A stretch of DNA of 64,000 bases, taken from assembly GCA_036924285.1 (NCBI GenBank), contig JAYKYS010000005.1:3720001-3784000 (forward strand). Direction: 5' to 3'. The notes beneath the pieces were generated by a model. It did no database searches. It saw nothing but the letters and a program-made list of their open reading frames with translations, and was not told where the DNA came from. Below are positions 24,793 through 35,231 of this stretch, piece after piece. Position 1 is the first letter of the stretch; every line of letters begins with the position of its first letter. The position numbers were made by a program, and so were the translations under genes. This DNA comes from Asterella californica (lineage: Eukaryota; Streptophyta; Marchantiopsida; Marchantiales; Aytoniaceae).

Positions 24793-24797
24793 AATTC
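24793..24797. repeat. Target-site duplication of the copia element, left
   Basis: AATTC lies directly left of the LTR that starts at 24798 and is repeated at 30119-30123 directly right of the other LTR. Confidence 0.95.
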
Positions 24798-25026
24798 TGT
24801 AGAAAGATCGATACTTCGAGGACACTCCAAGAAGAGAGAGAGCGAGTAGACAAGGAAGTAAAATAGGAATGAGATGAGAGAGGCTTTGCCTCTCTCTGTA
24901 TATATAGTGGAGGTGAGTACAAGGGAAACCCTAATGGTGGGTTAGCCCTCTAACTAACTCTAACAACCCTAACCACTCCGGCTAATGGTAGCCGTCGATC
25001 TACTAGAGCTTGGGACTATATCAACA
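24798..25026 (-). repeat. 3' LTR of the copia element
   Basis: It runs from TGTAGAAAG to TATCAACA on the plus strand, so in element orientation it starts TGTTGATA and ends CTTTCTACA. The Gag-Pol stop codon (24969) lies inside it, so the last 19 codons are LTR sequence. Confidence 0.95.
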
Positions 25027-28000
25027 CTCCCCTTCAAGCTCATCTCTACATCCTGTACTCCTAGACAATGTCTGAAAGCATCAAACTTATCTCTAGGCAA
25101 CGCCTTAGTGAAGATATCGGCAACCTGATCTCCTGTGCTCACATAACTGAGCTCAATCTCTCCTGCAAGGACCTTCTCTCTAATAAAGTGATAGTGTACC
25201 TCAATGTGCTTCGTCCTAGCATGGAAAACAGGATTACTAGCTAACTTCATGCTGCTAATGTTGTCTGTATATACAACAACAGGATCTGTACACTCCACAC
25301 CAATATCAGATAGCAGACACCGAAGCCAAATCGATTCGCATGTTGCGTTCGTTGCTCCTCGATACTCTGCTTCCGTGGACGACAAAGCAACAGTGGGTTG
25401 CTTCTTAGAAGCCCAGCTTATAGCAGCGCTTCCAAGTCCAAAAGCGTAACCTGACGTGGATCTCCTGTCGGCACTTCCTGCCCAATCAGCATCTGTGTAG
25501 CCATGTAACAACAATGGTCCACCGTATCGATAGTGAAGTCCGTACTGCATCGAGAACTTCACGTAGCGGAGGATCCGCTTGACAGCCTCAAAGTGTGGTC
25601 TCCGTGGTGACTGCATGAACTGACTAATCAGACCGACAGCATAACTCAAGTCTGGTCTGGTGATGGTCAGGTAGATAAGACTTCCAACCATCTGTCTGTA
25701 CATGCGTGGATCATCCAACAACTCACCATCCTCTGCTCCTAGCTTTACCCCTTGCTCTAATGGTGTAGCAATGGGTTTGCAATCAAGCATACCAAATCTC
25801 TCAAGCATACTGAGAGCATACTGTCGCTGTACAAGCCAAACATCCTTCCCATCTCTAATGAACTCCACAGCAAGGAAGTACTTGAGTTCTCCTAAGTCCA
25901 TCATCTCGAACTCGGATTTCAAGTGATCCTTGATCTGGGAAATAAGCTCCTCAAAGTTACCAGTAATGATCAAGTCATCAACATAGATGGTGATCACAAC
26001 AATCCGGTCTCGTATTCTCAATGAATACAAGGTAGAGTCTGAACTACAAAGCTGGAACCCAAGAGACTGCAAATAAGAATTGATCTTTGCATACCATGCT
26101 CTTGGTGCTTGTTTCAGACCATAGAGAGCCTTCCGTAACTTACATACACGGGAAGGGAACATAGGATCCTCATAACCAGGAGGTTGCTGCATGTAGACCT
26201 CCTCCTCAAGATCGCCGTTGAGGAAAGCGTTCTTGAAGTCCATCTGGTGCATCTTCCAACCTTTCTGAGTTGCAACTGCAACTGCTGTCCGAATAGTCAC
26301 CATCTTCGCAACAGGAGCAAAGGTCTCTTCAAAATCCACTCCATGTTGCTGTGCGTAGCCCTTAGCTACCAATCTGGCCTTGTACCGACACACGGTACCA
26401 TCCGAGTTGCGCTTGACCTTGAAAACCCACCTGCAACCAATCGCTTTCTTACCCTGAGGTAAGTCTACCAACTCCCAAGTCTGTTGGTGATGAAGCGCAG
26501 CAAGTTCAGCTTCCATAGCACTTACCCATTGGGCCTTGTGCATCGCCTCCTCAAGCGAACTCGGTTCCTGTTCCTGAAGAACATTGGCCATATATGCATG
26601 GTGCGCAGCAAGAAAACCTTCATGCATATACCTACTCACTGGATGTTTTGGTCGCTCAGATCTGCGAGAGGTAATTGGTGCACTAGTCACCTCCCCTTGC
26701 AACTGATCTGACGTAGACGCCAAGGTCTGGGACAAAGTATCCAGTGGATGTGGAAGATCCACATATCTGGATGAGTCAAACATACGCTGCAATAGCACGC
26801 GCTCATCCTGTGTAGAAACTACACTAGTTCCACTAGGCTGTGTTACGTGGACTCCAGCGTTAACATCAGCTCTATGTGCAACCGTTTCTGATCTGGAATC
26901 AGTGACTTCTCCAGATCCTCCACTCAACGTACTACTCTGAGGTACTACAGTGGACTGACTCTTTGGTTCTACAGTAGGTACAGGGATGGCTATCACAGGT
27001 GCAGGTGCAAACCAAGACTGTAGCTCATCAAAAACAACATCTCTACTGATGTAGAACTGCTTGGACGAAGGATTGTAGCACCTATATCCTTTCGTATCAG
27101 AAGCATAACCAAGGAAGATACATCTATCTGCTTTCGGATCTAGTTTCTTACGTCTTTCATCAGGTATGTGCACATAACAGATACATCCGAAAACTTTAAG
27201 GAAAGAGTAATCAGGCTTACTGCCTGTGAAGACCTCCATCGGTGTCTTGCTGTGGACTGCCGCTGTAGGCGTCCGGTTCATCAGATACACCGCACATGAA
27301 ACAGCTTCTGCCCAGTAAGGTCTAAGCATGGCCTTCTCGTTCAACATCGCACGAGCAGCTTCTGCTATGTGTCGATTCTTGCGCTCCGCAACCCCGTTCT
27401 GCTGCGGGCTGTAACTGCAGGTCTCCTGGCGTCGAATGCCATGCTCACGCAGATATGCATCGAACTCTCCAGAAAGAAACTCGCCTCCTCCATCAGATCT
27501 TAGACAGAGGATAGATGCTCCAGACTGTTTCTCCACCAACTTGCGGAAAGTCTGAAATGCTGACAGTACTTCGGCAGAGGACTTGTTTCTCAACAAATAG
27601 ATCCAAGTATAACGCGAATGATCATCAATGAACGACACGAAGTACTGGAAACCGGTCATACTTGGCTGAGAAGCAGTCCATACATCAGTGTGAACAAGCT
27701 CCAGAAGCTTGTTCGCTCTACTACCTGATCCCTTAAAGGGCTGTCTAGCTTGCTTGCCGAATTGACATGCTGCACAGACTCCAGTGGGCTCACTGGATTC
27801 GAATTTGGGCAGACCTGTAACCAGGTCAGAACTCGGAAGGCTTTTCAGCCTCTGAAAGTTCATGTGCCCAATTCGCTTGTGCCAGATGTCAATGTCAGAC
27901 ACTACTGGACCACTCTGTCCATACATGGCAGCCTGTAACTTAGGCGCAGATGCATCTAGTTTAAACAGCCTACCACTCTTGATACCTCGAGCTATGAGAG

Positions 28001-29255
28001 TGCCATTCGAATCTTCAATAAAGCATCCATCTTTATTGAAGCGCACTTGCAGACCCTGCTCTATCAACTGTCCTACAGATAACAGGTTTCTAGTCAATGT
28101 AGGTACATGTAAGACATTCCGTATACCAGTAAACGTTGAGGCAGGAATGTCAAGTGGAATGTTACCCTTGTGCTGGATCTTGTGCTTGGTGTCATCTCCT
28201 GTCACCATAAACTGTGGAGTCTCCACAGGCTCGAGTGAAGTAAACCACTCCCGATGGGGAGTCATGTGACTGGTGGCGTCGGAGTCGATCACCCAGTCAG
28301 TCTGCGGCTCGAAAGCCGCATAACTCTGATGCGTAGTAATCAGCAACTGCTCCGAATAGACATGCTCAGTGACTGCATAGTCTTGCTGGTTGCTGTTACC
28401 TTGTTGGGGGTTGTTGTCGTGTTGTCTCTGATCGTTCTGCTTCTTGTAGCACTGATTCGCATTGTGGCCTTGTTTCTTGCAGTAGTTGCAGGAACCAGGC
28501 GCTCTTCTCTGATTGTTGTTGGAACCACCAGACTGTTGCTGGTTTTGCTGGTTCTGCTGCGATTGCTGTTGCTGTCCGCGACCCCGTCCACGTCCAGCAC
28601 CTTTGCCACGACCCCTACCTCGAGATCCTCCAGAACCTGCAAAATAGACAGATTCTTGCTGACCCGTCGAAGTAGAACTCCCCAGTAGGCGCACCTCCTC
28701 TCCTAACATCATAGGAACAAGCTCATCAAACCGCGGAAGAGGTTCTCTGGTTGAAATCGATGTTATGAACTGTTTGTACTCTGCAGGCAGTCCCTGCAAT
28801 GTGGCTCCAATCAAGACAGTGGGATCAATCTCGACTTTGACAGAAGATAACTGATCCGCGAGCTGCTTGACCCCGTTCACATAGTCGTTTATGCACATCG
28901 ACCCCTTCTTCACGGTATTGAACTGCTGCAGCAATTGCAGCTTCCGCGCCTCTGTTCCGGATTGAAACAAATGCGCGAGTGCATCCCAAGCTTTCTTGGG
29001 CGTATCACAATCCTGGATGTGACCGATCATCGATGCTGAAACTGTCAGCGCGATGTAGTGAATAGCCTGATATAAGCGCTTCTTCCACTCCTTGAATTTC
29101 GGATCAGAAATTGGCACTTCAGGCGCTTTCTCCTCCTCAGTGATAAGATCCCATAGATCTTGTCCCTGCAGGAAGGTCTTCATCCGGAACTTCCACACTT
29201 GGTAGTTGTTCTTGTCGAGTTTCTCTCCAGTGATCAAAGACACAGACTCCGCCAT
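24969..29255 (-). CDS. Copia Gag-Pol polyprotein, 1428 residues, unbroken
   Basis: Residues 1 to about 230 are the copia Gag (GEKLDKNNYQVWKFRM near the start), followed by a Gly/Arg then Gln/Asn-rich linker. A zinc knuckle CNYCKKQGHNANQC lies at 256-269. The protease motif at 321-330 reads WVIDSDATSH; the family normally has DSG, so the active-site Gly is Asp at residue 326. Integrase follows, with the HKRIGH zinc-binding part, the VHTDVW, RSDGGGEF and AERKNR segments carrying the D, D and E, and the KVFGCICYVHIP region. Reverse transcriptase has the YVDDLIITG catalytic motif. RNase H ends the protein (TDADWAGS, STEAEYRG). The length is typical for a single-frame plant copia. Apart from the protease residue every expected catalytic residue I checked is present. 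Confidence 0.96.
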   Translation of the reverse strand: MAESVSLITGEKLDKNNYQVWKFRMKTFLQGQDLWDLITEEEKAPEVPISDPKFKEWKKRLYQAIHYIALTVSASMIGHIQDCDTPKKAWDALAHLFQSGTEARKLQLLQQFNTVKKGSMCINDYVNGVKQLADQLSSVKVEIDPTVLIGATLQGLPAEYKQFITSISTREPLPRFDELVPMMLGEEVRLLGSSTSTGQQESVYFAGSGGSRGRGRGKGAGRGRGRGQQQQSQQNQQNQQQSGGSNNNQRRAPGSCNYCKKQGHNANQCYKKQNDQRQHDNNPQQGNSNQQDYAVTEHVYSEQLLITTHQSYAAFEPQTDWVIDSDATSHMTPHREWFTSLEPVETPQFMVTGDDTKHKIQHKGNIPLDIPASTFTGIRNVLHVPTLTRNLLSVGQLIEQGLQVRFNKDGCFIEDSNGTLIARGIKSGRLFKLDASAPKLQAAMYGQSGPVVSDIDIWHKRIGHMNFQRLKSLPSSDLVTGLPKFESSEPTGVCAACQFGKQARQPFKGSGSRANKLLELVHTDVWTASQPSMTGFQYFVSFIDDHSRYTWIYLLRNKSSAEVLSAFQTFRKLVEKQSGASILCLRSDGGGEFLSGEFDAYLREHGIRRQETCSYSPQQNGVAERKNRHIAEAARAMLNEKAMLRPYWAEAVSCAVYLMNRTPTAAVHSKTPMEVFTGSKPDYSFLKVFGCICYVHIPDERRKKLDPKADRCIFLGYASDTKGYRCYNPSSKQFYISRDVVFDELQSWFAPAPVIAIPVPTVEPKSQSTVVPQSSTLSGGSGEVTDSRSETVAHRADVNAGVHVTQPSGTSVVSTQDERVLLQRMFDSSRYVDLPHPLDTLSQTLASTSDQLQGEVTSAPITSRRSERPKHPVSRYMHEGFLAAHHAYMANVLQEQEPSSLEEAMHKAQWVSAMEAELAALHHQQTWELVDLPQGKKAIGCRWVFKVKRNSDGTVCRYKARLVAKGYAQQHGVDFEETFAPVAKMVTIRTAVAVATQKGWKMHQMDFKNAFLNGDLEEEVYMQQPPGYEDPMFPSRVCKLRKALYGLKQAPRAWYAKINSYLQSLGFQLCSSDSTLYSLRIRDRIVVITIYVDDLIITGNFEELISQIKDHLKSEFEMMDLGELKYFLAVEFIRDGKDVWLVQRQYALSMLERFGMLDCKPIATPLEQGVKLGAEDGELLDDPRMYRQMVGSLIYLTITRPDLSYAVGLISQFMQSPRRPHFEAVKRILRYVKFSMQYGLHYRYGGPLLLHGYTDADWAGSADRRSTSGYAFGLGSAAISWASKKQPTVALSSTEAEYRGATNATCESIWLRCLLSDIGVECTDPVVVYTDNISSMKLASNPVFHARTKHIEVHYHFIREKVLAGEIELSYVSTGDQVADIFTKALPRDKFDAFRHCLGVQDVEMSLKGSVDIVPSSSRSTATISRSG
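25027..25041 (-). promoter_or_regulatory. Copia polypurine tract
   Basis: On the minus strand GAGCTTGAAGGGGAG abuts the 3' LTR start TGTTGATA. Purine-rich sequence at this place primes plus-strand DNA synthesis in LTR elements. Confidence 0.8.
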
Positions 29256-29877
29256 AGCTGCAATGTCGAAATTGCACTGTTCTGTACGCGGAAAAACCTC
29301 CTAGAAACTGCACGAAACTCGTCTCTCCCCACCGCGTGATCAAGAGTTGTCACAAGTCACAACGAGGCGACTCCGCGAACTCCTCCTGCAGCGACAACGA
29401 GAAAAGAACCTGTGCGCGAACTGTAGGTGTACAAAACACGACGGAAACGTCGAAAGAACACACCAAGAAAGGTGGAAACTAGACCAAATGAGGTCGAAAA
29501 TGGGCGTGCGACCCCTTGAAATTATTCGAAACAGGATTAGTTTTGGACTCAAGTCCTAAAACTTTCGTTTTGGTCGAAAAAGATCCGTTTGAAAAACTGC
29601 CGCTGGAAATCTCCAAATCGACTGAAACTTGGCCCAGTACACAATTCGCACCTTCTGAACAAGACAGCCCTAAGAGGGCTGGTCGACAGAAATCAGCGAG
29701 AAAAAATCGTCTAGGCCTCCGAAATCGCGTTCAAAGTTTCTGGTGGCGAAAGAAACGGTTTCGCCTCACCCGAACGCATCAGCAGGATAGTGCTCGACAT
29801 CAGGCACAACTCCGGCTGCTCTCTCCTGTACTCCAATCTCCATCTTGCTCATCAGCAAGGGACACACACTCTCACCA

Positions 29878-29889
29878 GCTCTGATACCA
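29878..29889 (-). promoter_or_regulatory. Copia primer-binding site, initiator tRNA-Met type
   Basis: On the minus strand TGGTATCAGAGC follows the 5' LTR end without a gap. It is the complement of the 3' end of plant initiator methionine tRNA, the usual primer of copia elements. Confidence 0.93.
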
Positions 29890-30118
29890 TGTAGAAAGAT
29901 CGATACTTCGAGGACACTCCAAGAAGAGAGAGAGCGAGTAGACAAGGAAGTAAAATAGGAATGAGATGGGAGAGGCTTTGCCTCTCTCTGTATATATAGT
30001 GGAGGTGAGTACAAGGGAAACCCTAATGGTGGGTTAGCCCTCTAACTAACTCTAACAACCCTAACCACTCCGGCTAATGGTAGCCGTCGATCTACTGGAG
30101 CTTGGGACTATATCAACA
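29890..30118 (-). repeat. 5' LTR of the copia element
   Basis: This is the promoter-bearing LTR, 229 bp. A TATA element (ACTATATATACAGAG on the minus strand) lies at about 29990-29998. The right flank is the duplicated AATTC (30119-30123). Confidence 0.95.
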
Positions 30119-30123
30119 AATTC

Positions 30124-31620
30124 GGGCAAGGGAACCGCTTGCATGTGAGGTAGCAACCTCTTGTCAACGCCTCTCTCTTCCTGGTGGTCGCCTCCCTTGG
30201 TTCTCATGGCAGCGACATAAGTAGGATAGCAGAGTAGGAGATAGAGTTCTGCCTGTGCTAACAGTTCTGTAGAATTCTGTAACGACTGCACACATCGATT
30301 CTATGGTGCAGGCGGACGAGACACATTAGAGCAGAGGGACAGGATAGGTAGTTCTTCGCACTACACCCGTTGTTGGAAACATACGAATAGTCTTGGAATA
30401 TACAGGAGGGGTCTGCATACTCGTACCAGCAGTGGTTCGAAGATGTAGATAGAAGTAGTGGACAGTCTAAGAACAGGGAACGGCATCCTCGTGCAGTCCT
30501 GTTAGCTAGGCTGGTGTGTCGAGGAGTAGACACAAGAAGTAGAGGGAGTGAGCTTCCCAATGCCATTGTGACTTCTTCTCGGGGAATAGATTGTGGATTT
30601 GAGTGCAGAAGCTTTGTTCATGTCTTCTGGATGGTGGGTTCTTTGAATTCGCTCCCAATTGTGCATGGGAAGTGTTCTTCTTGAGTGGCGGTGACTGTCA
30701 GCAGTTGTGGAAGTGTAGCTTGGCTTGTTCAGTAGAGCACTTGGGATCTACGTACGAACGGTCTTCTGAGTAAGGGATCCCAGAAGACAGAGCAGTCAGA
30801 GCAGCGAAGTGAAGAAGAAAGAAGCCTTCTTCCCGCAACAGAAGACGACATCCTCGAGTAGAAGACGGTGCAACAGTACTCACGTTTGTTGTCTTCCTCC
30901 CCAAACTATTACAAGCAGGATGGATTGTTAGTCAGGATCCGGACTAGAAGCCTGTCGGAATCTTAATTTACTCTTTTCATCTTGTTTTCTCTTGTTTGGA
31001 TTTTCTCTTCTTCCCCATCTTCCCTCATCTTCCCCATCCTCTTACCTTCTTCTAGTGAGCTTCCGAGACTTCTATTGAGCTTCCGTGAAGGTGAATGTCG
31101 TTGTAGTGCTGCAGGAAGACCATTTCCGTAGGCAGAAGCCTGGGAAGGCTACATGAGGCATACACCCTATGATTAATCTAACCCGTTGGAATGTGAATGT
31201 GAGAATAAGGTGTAACGACCATTGCTAGTCGACTTCTGCGAAGCAGGACAGCCTTCTGGAGGTGTGAGAAGACGAGCTGAACCCCCAGAAGACGAGAATC
31301 GCTTCGGGAAGACGGTATCGAGAAGACCGGAAGAAGCAATCTGGAAGCAGGAAGATCGTCTTCCCGAGCTTTCTTGTGAATAATTGTGTGATATTTTAGT
31401 TGGTAGTTGTTTGTTTAGTTCCAGAGCACCATGTGGCGTGTTTGGAAGACGTGTGGTTTTGTGTGGTTTTGTGAGAAGACGGGATTTTTAGACAAAACCC
31501 GTGTGTTTGTGTGTTTGAACAGATCCTAGAACTTAGAGCAGCGATTACTTACGTAAATCCTCTGTGGGAACGATATCTTGTATACTAAATGGGCAAAAGG
31601 AGTAATCATGCGTCACTACA
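30124..31620 (+). other. Element A right half, non-coding
   Basis: No coding frame is convincing. GAAGAC/GTCTTC words remain frequent (30740-30900 and 31220-31370). Near the right end CTCTGTGGGAACGATAT followed by TATACTA resembles a motif often seen near the ends of plant LTRs. No matching copy was found at the left end of A. Confidence 0.5.
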
Positions 31621-31625
31621 ATGAG

Positions 31626-31705
31626 AACAAGTGTGCGTGCCGGTCCACTCCTTGGTTGATATCTCTGGTGCATACCGGAGGATGCACAGGTTTGGAGGGG
31701 GTGGA
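31626..31705 (+). other. Tail of element B internal region with polypurine tract
   Basis: This 80-bp piece lies between the ATGAG duplication of element A and LTR B2. It ends GGTTTGGAGGGGGTGGA, a good polypurine tract directly before TGTCATG. That supports B2 being the 3' LTR of the element whose 5' LTR is B1. Confidence 0.6.
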
Positions 31706-33729
31706 TGTCATGTCGTGGACCGCCTCCTACATGAAAATCAAATTTCGACTTTTGTCACTTCAAAGACACTGATGGGAAAGACAAGCTAAGCCCTAGCTTA
31801 TGGACTTTTGACATCATTTCAGATCTCCATTTTCATCGCATCAGTGGATAGAGCTCTTTGTCAGCACTCCATAGACACGTTGTCTACTTCGCTTGGACGC
31901 CTAGTGGAGAAGTTACAAGACTCGAAAGATGGATAAAACAAGCTAGGTCCCAGCTTTACGAGCTTTGGGCACAACTTCGGATCTTCGCTTTTATCGCATC
32001 AGTGGATACAACTCCTTGTCAGCTTTTCATGGACACTTTGTCTACTTCGTTTGGATGCCTAGTGGAGAAGTTACAAGACTCGAAAGATGGGTAAAGCAAG
32101 CTAAGCCGCAACTTACGGGCTTTTGGCACGACTTCGGATCTTCACTTTCATCGCATAGATGGGTAGAGCTCGTTGTCAACTTTCCTTGGGCATCTTGTCT
32201 ACTTCATTTGGACACCTACTGGAGAAGTTATGCGACTCGAAAGATGAGAAAATCAAGCTAGACCTTAGTTTACTTGCTGACTAGGTATTAGCGGCTCCAG
32301 GCGTTATATTAAAGACGCAAGGGGCCAGCTTCCTCATTATTGATGAAAACTGATACGTACAGAGACTGACGTAAGAGGATAGCTTAAAGGGCTAGCTTGC
32401 ACCTACAACATGTTAACAGACGATTCGAGAGATTTGGAGATTCAATGCGAACGCGCAAGGCGTCGTTAGGTTCAGATCTGTGCAAGCTACGCATTGGTTA
32501 AGACGGTTAGTGAAGAGACGGATCTAGGGTTGTGTTCTAGGAGAAATTGAGACGCAGGAAGCATATTTGGAGATTTCAGTTACTTGTGAAGGAGAGTTGG
32601 ACCATTCAGGCCGTTCCAGAGTTCAAACTTGTTGTCCTTGGATCCATCGGGATCAAAACGCCGAGTTCTACAGGAAATTGAAGACGGTACGAAGTTTCAT
32701 CGGGCGGTTTGGGAGTTCTGAGTGAAATTGGCTCGCAAAGAAGCGCTTACATCAGATTTTCGTTCGCATGTGACCTGAGATTGGTTTGTTCTTCGCGATC
32801 GGTGAGCTAAGCTCTTCGTTCTTGGTGCCTACGCGATTAGGGAGTCTTTATCTACGCATAGGAGAAGACCATGTGTGGATTGGATTGTTGGTTTGGGTGT
32901 GGCGAGCAAGTTTGAGCCGTAGGGAGCTTATTTACGTCAGTTTTTTGCAACTTGCGATCAAATTTTTGCGTGGTTTTGCAAGGGGAACTCCAAACGGTTT
33001 GTTTGGAGTCTCGTTGGGTTCAGGATAGCTAGATCTATCTGCCAAGGAAGACGGATATCAGTTCAGACGATCCGTTTGTGTGGTGTGTGCGGTTTTAAAC
33101 TGCAGGGAGGAGTTTTTGAAGATTCGATCGCTTGCGACCGAAAATCAGCAGTATCTCGGCTGTTGGGAGTCGGATCTGAAGGTTTCTTAGGTCAACGAGT
33201 CAGGGAAGGAGACCCTGTCGACATCTGAAGACCGCTCGGCGAAAGGAGGAAGTTCTCAGATAGGCTTTTTTTTATTCCTTCGCTACAGGTTTCATCTTTT
33301 TGAGTTCGTTAGAGTTCCGGTTGGTTATGTACAGCTTGTGGTAGCTAGCTTTAGCTAAGAGCTTGTACATGAATGCTGTTTGGACTTGGGTTTTAATCGT
33401 ACGGTGTTGGTGCAGCTCATTTTGTTAGCAAAGGGAAGTTTCTCTTGCTTTGAACTACGCTTTGATGATTTTGGGTCAGGGTTGAGATTCAGGGGTTCGT
33501 TTTAGGGGCTTTGAAGCAGATTACAGATCTCTCTGGTCTGTTTTACAGTTTTGTGTTCTTAGGAAGAAAGAACCGACAGTGTACATATATTGTGAGTTGG
33601 TATATATAGCAGTGACGTTCGTTTTCGTGCGTGTTTACCTCTTTTTTGTCTCTGTTCAGCACACTACATCTCCACAGCCAGGAACCTCACGTTTTCTTGG
33701 ACATCCTTCACACAATATCCGACACGACA
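31706..33729 (+). repeat. 3' LTR of element B (copy B2)
   Basis: It is 2024 bp, bounded by TGTCATGTC and GACACGACA, and co-linear with B1 including the three 157-bp units. The preceding polypurine tract favours a 3' LTR. An alternative is a solo LTR, because GTGGA stands on both sides (31701-31705 and 33730-33734). I prefer the first reading because GCGG left of B1 and GTGG right of B2 fit a 4-bp duplication, but both remain possible. Confidence 0.85.
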
Positions 33730-33734
33730 GTGGA

Positions 33735-35227
33735 GACTGGCAGTGAATAGAAAACATAGACGACTGCGCGTAAGGACTCCTACCATCGAATGAAAAAACT
33801 GCGTGACTGTGAGCAGGGGCCGCCCAAACTAGTCACCAGTCTGTCTGTCTGTCGAAAGCTCAAGTCGTTTGCGGATGGGCACACGACGTATTCCTGTTGT
33901 GAGAGGCGGCACTGTCTGACGACGTGCTCTTGCTGCTCGTCTGAGTAGCATGTCCGAAATGAAAGTGTTTACAGGTAAATCTAAACAGTTTAAGATCTAT
34001 GTCCTGACAGATGCAATGGACACATTTCAAACGATACACGACAAAAACAGTAGGTTTCACAAGTCGAGGATCGCTGGCAAACTGAAAGAATTTGGGATAA
34101 GAAAAAAGTTGGACTTACAATCCCGCAGCAGAATCCAAACGCCTTCTATGTCAATATGATGGAAAGGACCGACCACTGCTTGGAGGCAAGATTTAGGTAC
34201 CGAGAAGGACTTACAAATCAAAACATAATCGAGGGAAGGAAGCAAGAATTCGAGTGGGACGCAATAGTAATGAAAATCAAGATAAATATATGACTTATAC
34301 CTATAGAGGTCTATATCGGAGAAAGACAAAATAGATTTGCAATAAATAGGATATGGGGGTAAATTGACAGATTTCTGAAAACGATCCAGAGGACAAGGCG
34401 GGGAGTGAGAGCAGACAGCCTGGAAAGTGTCAAAACTCTGCTCCTGCAGATCATGAGGAGGAGTGCCAGCCGAATGGCAGTTCACTAGAGAAGAGACAAG
34501 TTGGGCAGCGGAAGCAAGTCGCGCAAAAGGAGTAGATGGAATACTCAAATGCTCGTCATCGGTAAGATCATCATCTGGATCGATAGCATCGGAGGGGTCA
34601 TCAACAACGACTTCCGACATACTTCCACAGAGCATAGAAGACAACTTATCTCCTCAATTTGAAGGCGCTAACGCGTAGACGAATCTACCTATCGGCATCT
34701 TCTGTGCCTTGCAAGATCAGTAACAGCTCGACATATCGGACCATGTCTAAGCAGTTGCGACCATCCCGATTTCCACTAATGGCAATAATGCAAGAAATCG
34801 TTCGTCTTGCGGTCATAGCGAAACAAATGACTGATAGATGTCGAGCACTGACTGCCACAGATGACGAGAACAACAGATCCAGTTGCTCGCACGATCCGTT
34901 GGTCCGCTTCCTTTGCAACTCGAAAGAAGGAAACAAATAACATTACAGGGAAAGGAAACGTAGAGGAAAGCGAAGAAAAAATGACGGTCATCGTCCACTT
35001 CAAAGAAGAGAAGACAGGAACGAGAAGAAGGACTAACAAGAAAACGAGCGAGGAATGAACGAGGTTGCAAGCTCTTGGTTCGCAACTCCTATACGTATCG
35101 GGATCGACAACGATAGCAGAAGAGAAAGAAAGAAAGCAATCGAGCGTATGAACGAGCGGCAAGCAAAGGAGGTCGCAAGCAGCCCGACGTCCCGGCGAAG
35201 AAGCGAAGACGAGGAAAAAAGACGTTC
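33735..35227. other. Unassigned segment with minus-strand open frames
   Basis: Two minus-strand open frames stand out. The one at 34057-34635 starts with an acidic stretch (DDPSDAIDPDDDLTDDE) and then SIPSTPFARLASAAQLV. A second at 33860-34060 ends KHFHFGHATQTSSKS...CAHPQTT. A possible splice acceptor (ATTCTTTCAG on the minus strand, about 34079) lies between them. They could be exons of one gene or of a DNA transposon, but I recognise no family and saw no terminal repeats. It is bounded by LTR B2 and solo LTR C1. Confidence 0.3.
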
Positions 35228-35231
35228 ACGT

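Larger units (their letters stand above)
24798..30118 (-). mobile_element. Complete young Ty1/copia retrotransposon
   Basis: The element is 5321 bp, flanked by the 5-bp duplication AATTC. Its two 229-bp LTRs differ at only two positions (A/G near 24877/29969 and near 25002/30094). On the minus strand the order is 5' LTR, primer-binding site, Gag-Pol frame, polypurine tract, 3' LTR. Protease, integrase, reverse transcriptase and RNase H appear in the order typical of copia. It lies antisense inside element A. The near-identical LTRs and unbroken frame mark it as the newest insertion in the window. Confidence 0.97.
20326..31620 (+). mobile_element. Element A, split by a copia insertion
   Basis: The left end is sharp. 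TGTGGTGCCCACAAATT starts both here and at 61811, with unrelated sequence to the left of each. The right end is inferred from CACTACA at 31620, a near inverted match to TGTGGTG, followed by ATGAG (31621-31625). That pentamer equals the five bases before the left end (20321-20325). Without the copia insertion and its duplicated AATTC the unit is about 5.97 kb. It encodes one coiled-coil protein (22361-24454). I found no repeat of the left end in the right half and vice versa, so it has TG...CA ends and a 5-bp duplication but no visible LTRs. It sits inside the internal region of element B. Confidence 0.6.

Noticed and set aside
30061..30291. Minus-strand frame ending in the same residues as copia Gag-Pol
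   Set aside because: It reads through the 5' LTR, which contains the same bases that encode the C-terminus of Gag-Pol in the 3' LTR. It is not a separate gene.
20326..31620. Element A as a CACTA (En/Spm) transposon, because CACTACA occurs at its right end
   Set aside because: CACTA elements start with CACTA at the outer left end and make 3-bp duplications. Here the outer ends are TG...CA and the duplication is 5 bp.
31701..33734. B2 as an independent solo LTR with GTGGA duplication
   Set aside because: Kept as an alternative only. The left GTGGA is the end of a convincing polypurine tract, and B1/B2 flanks fit one element.
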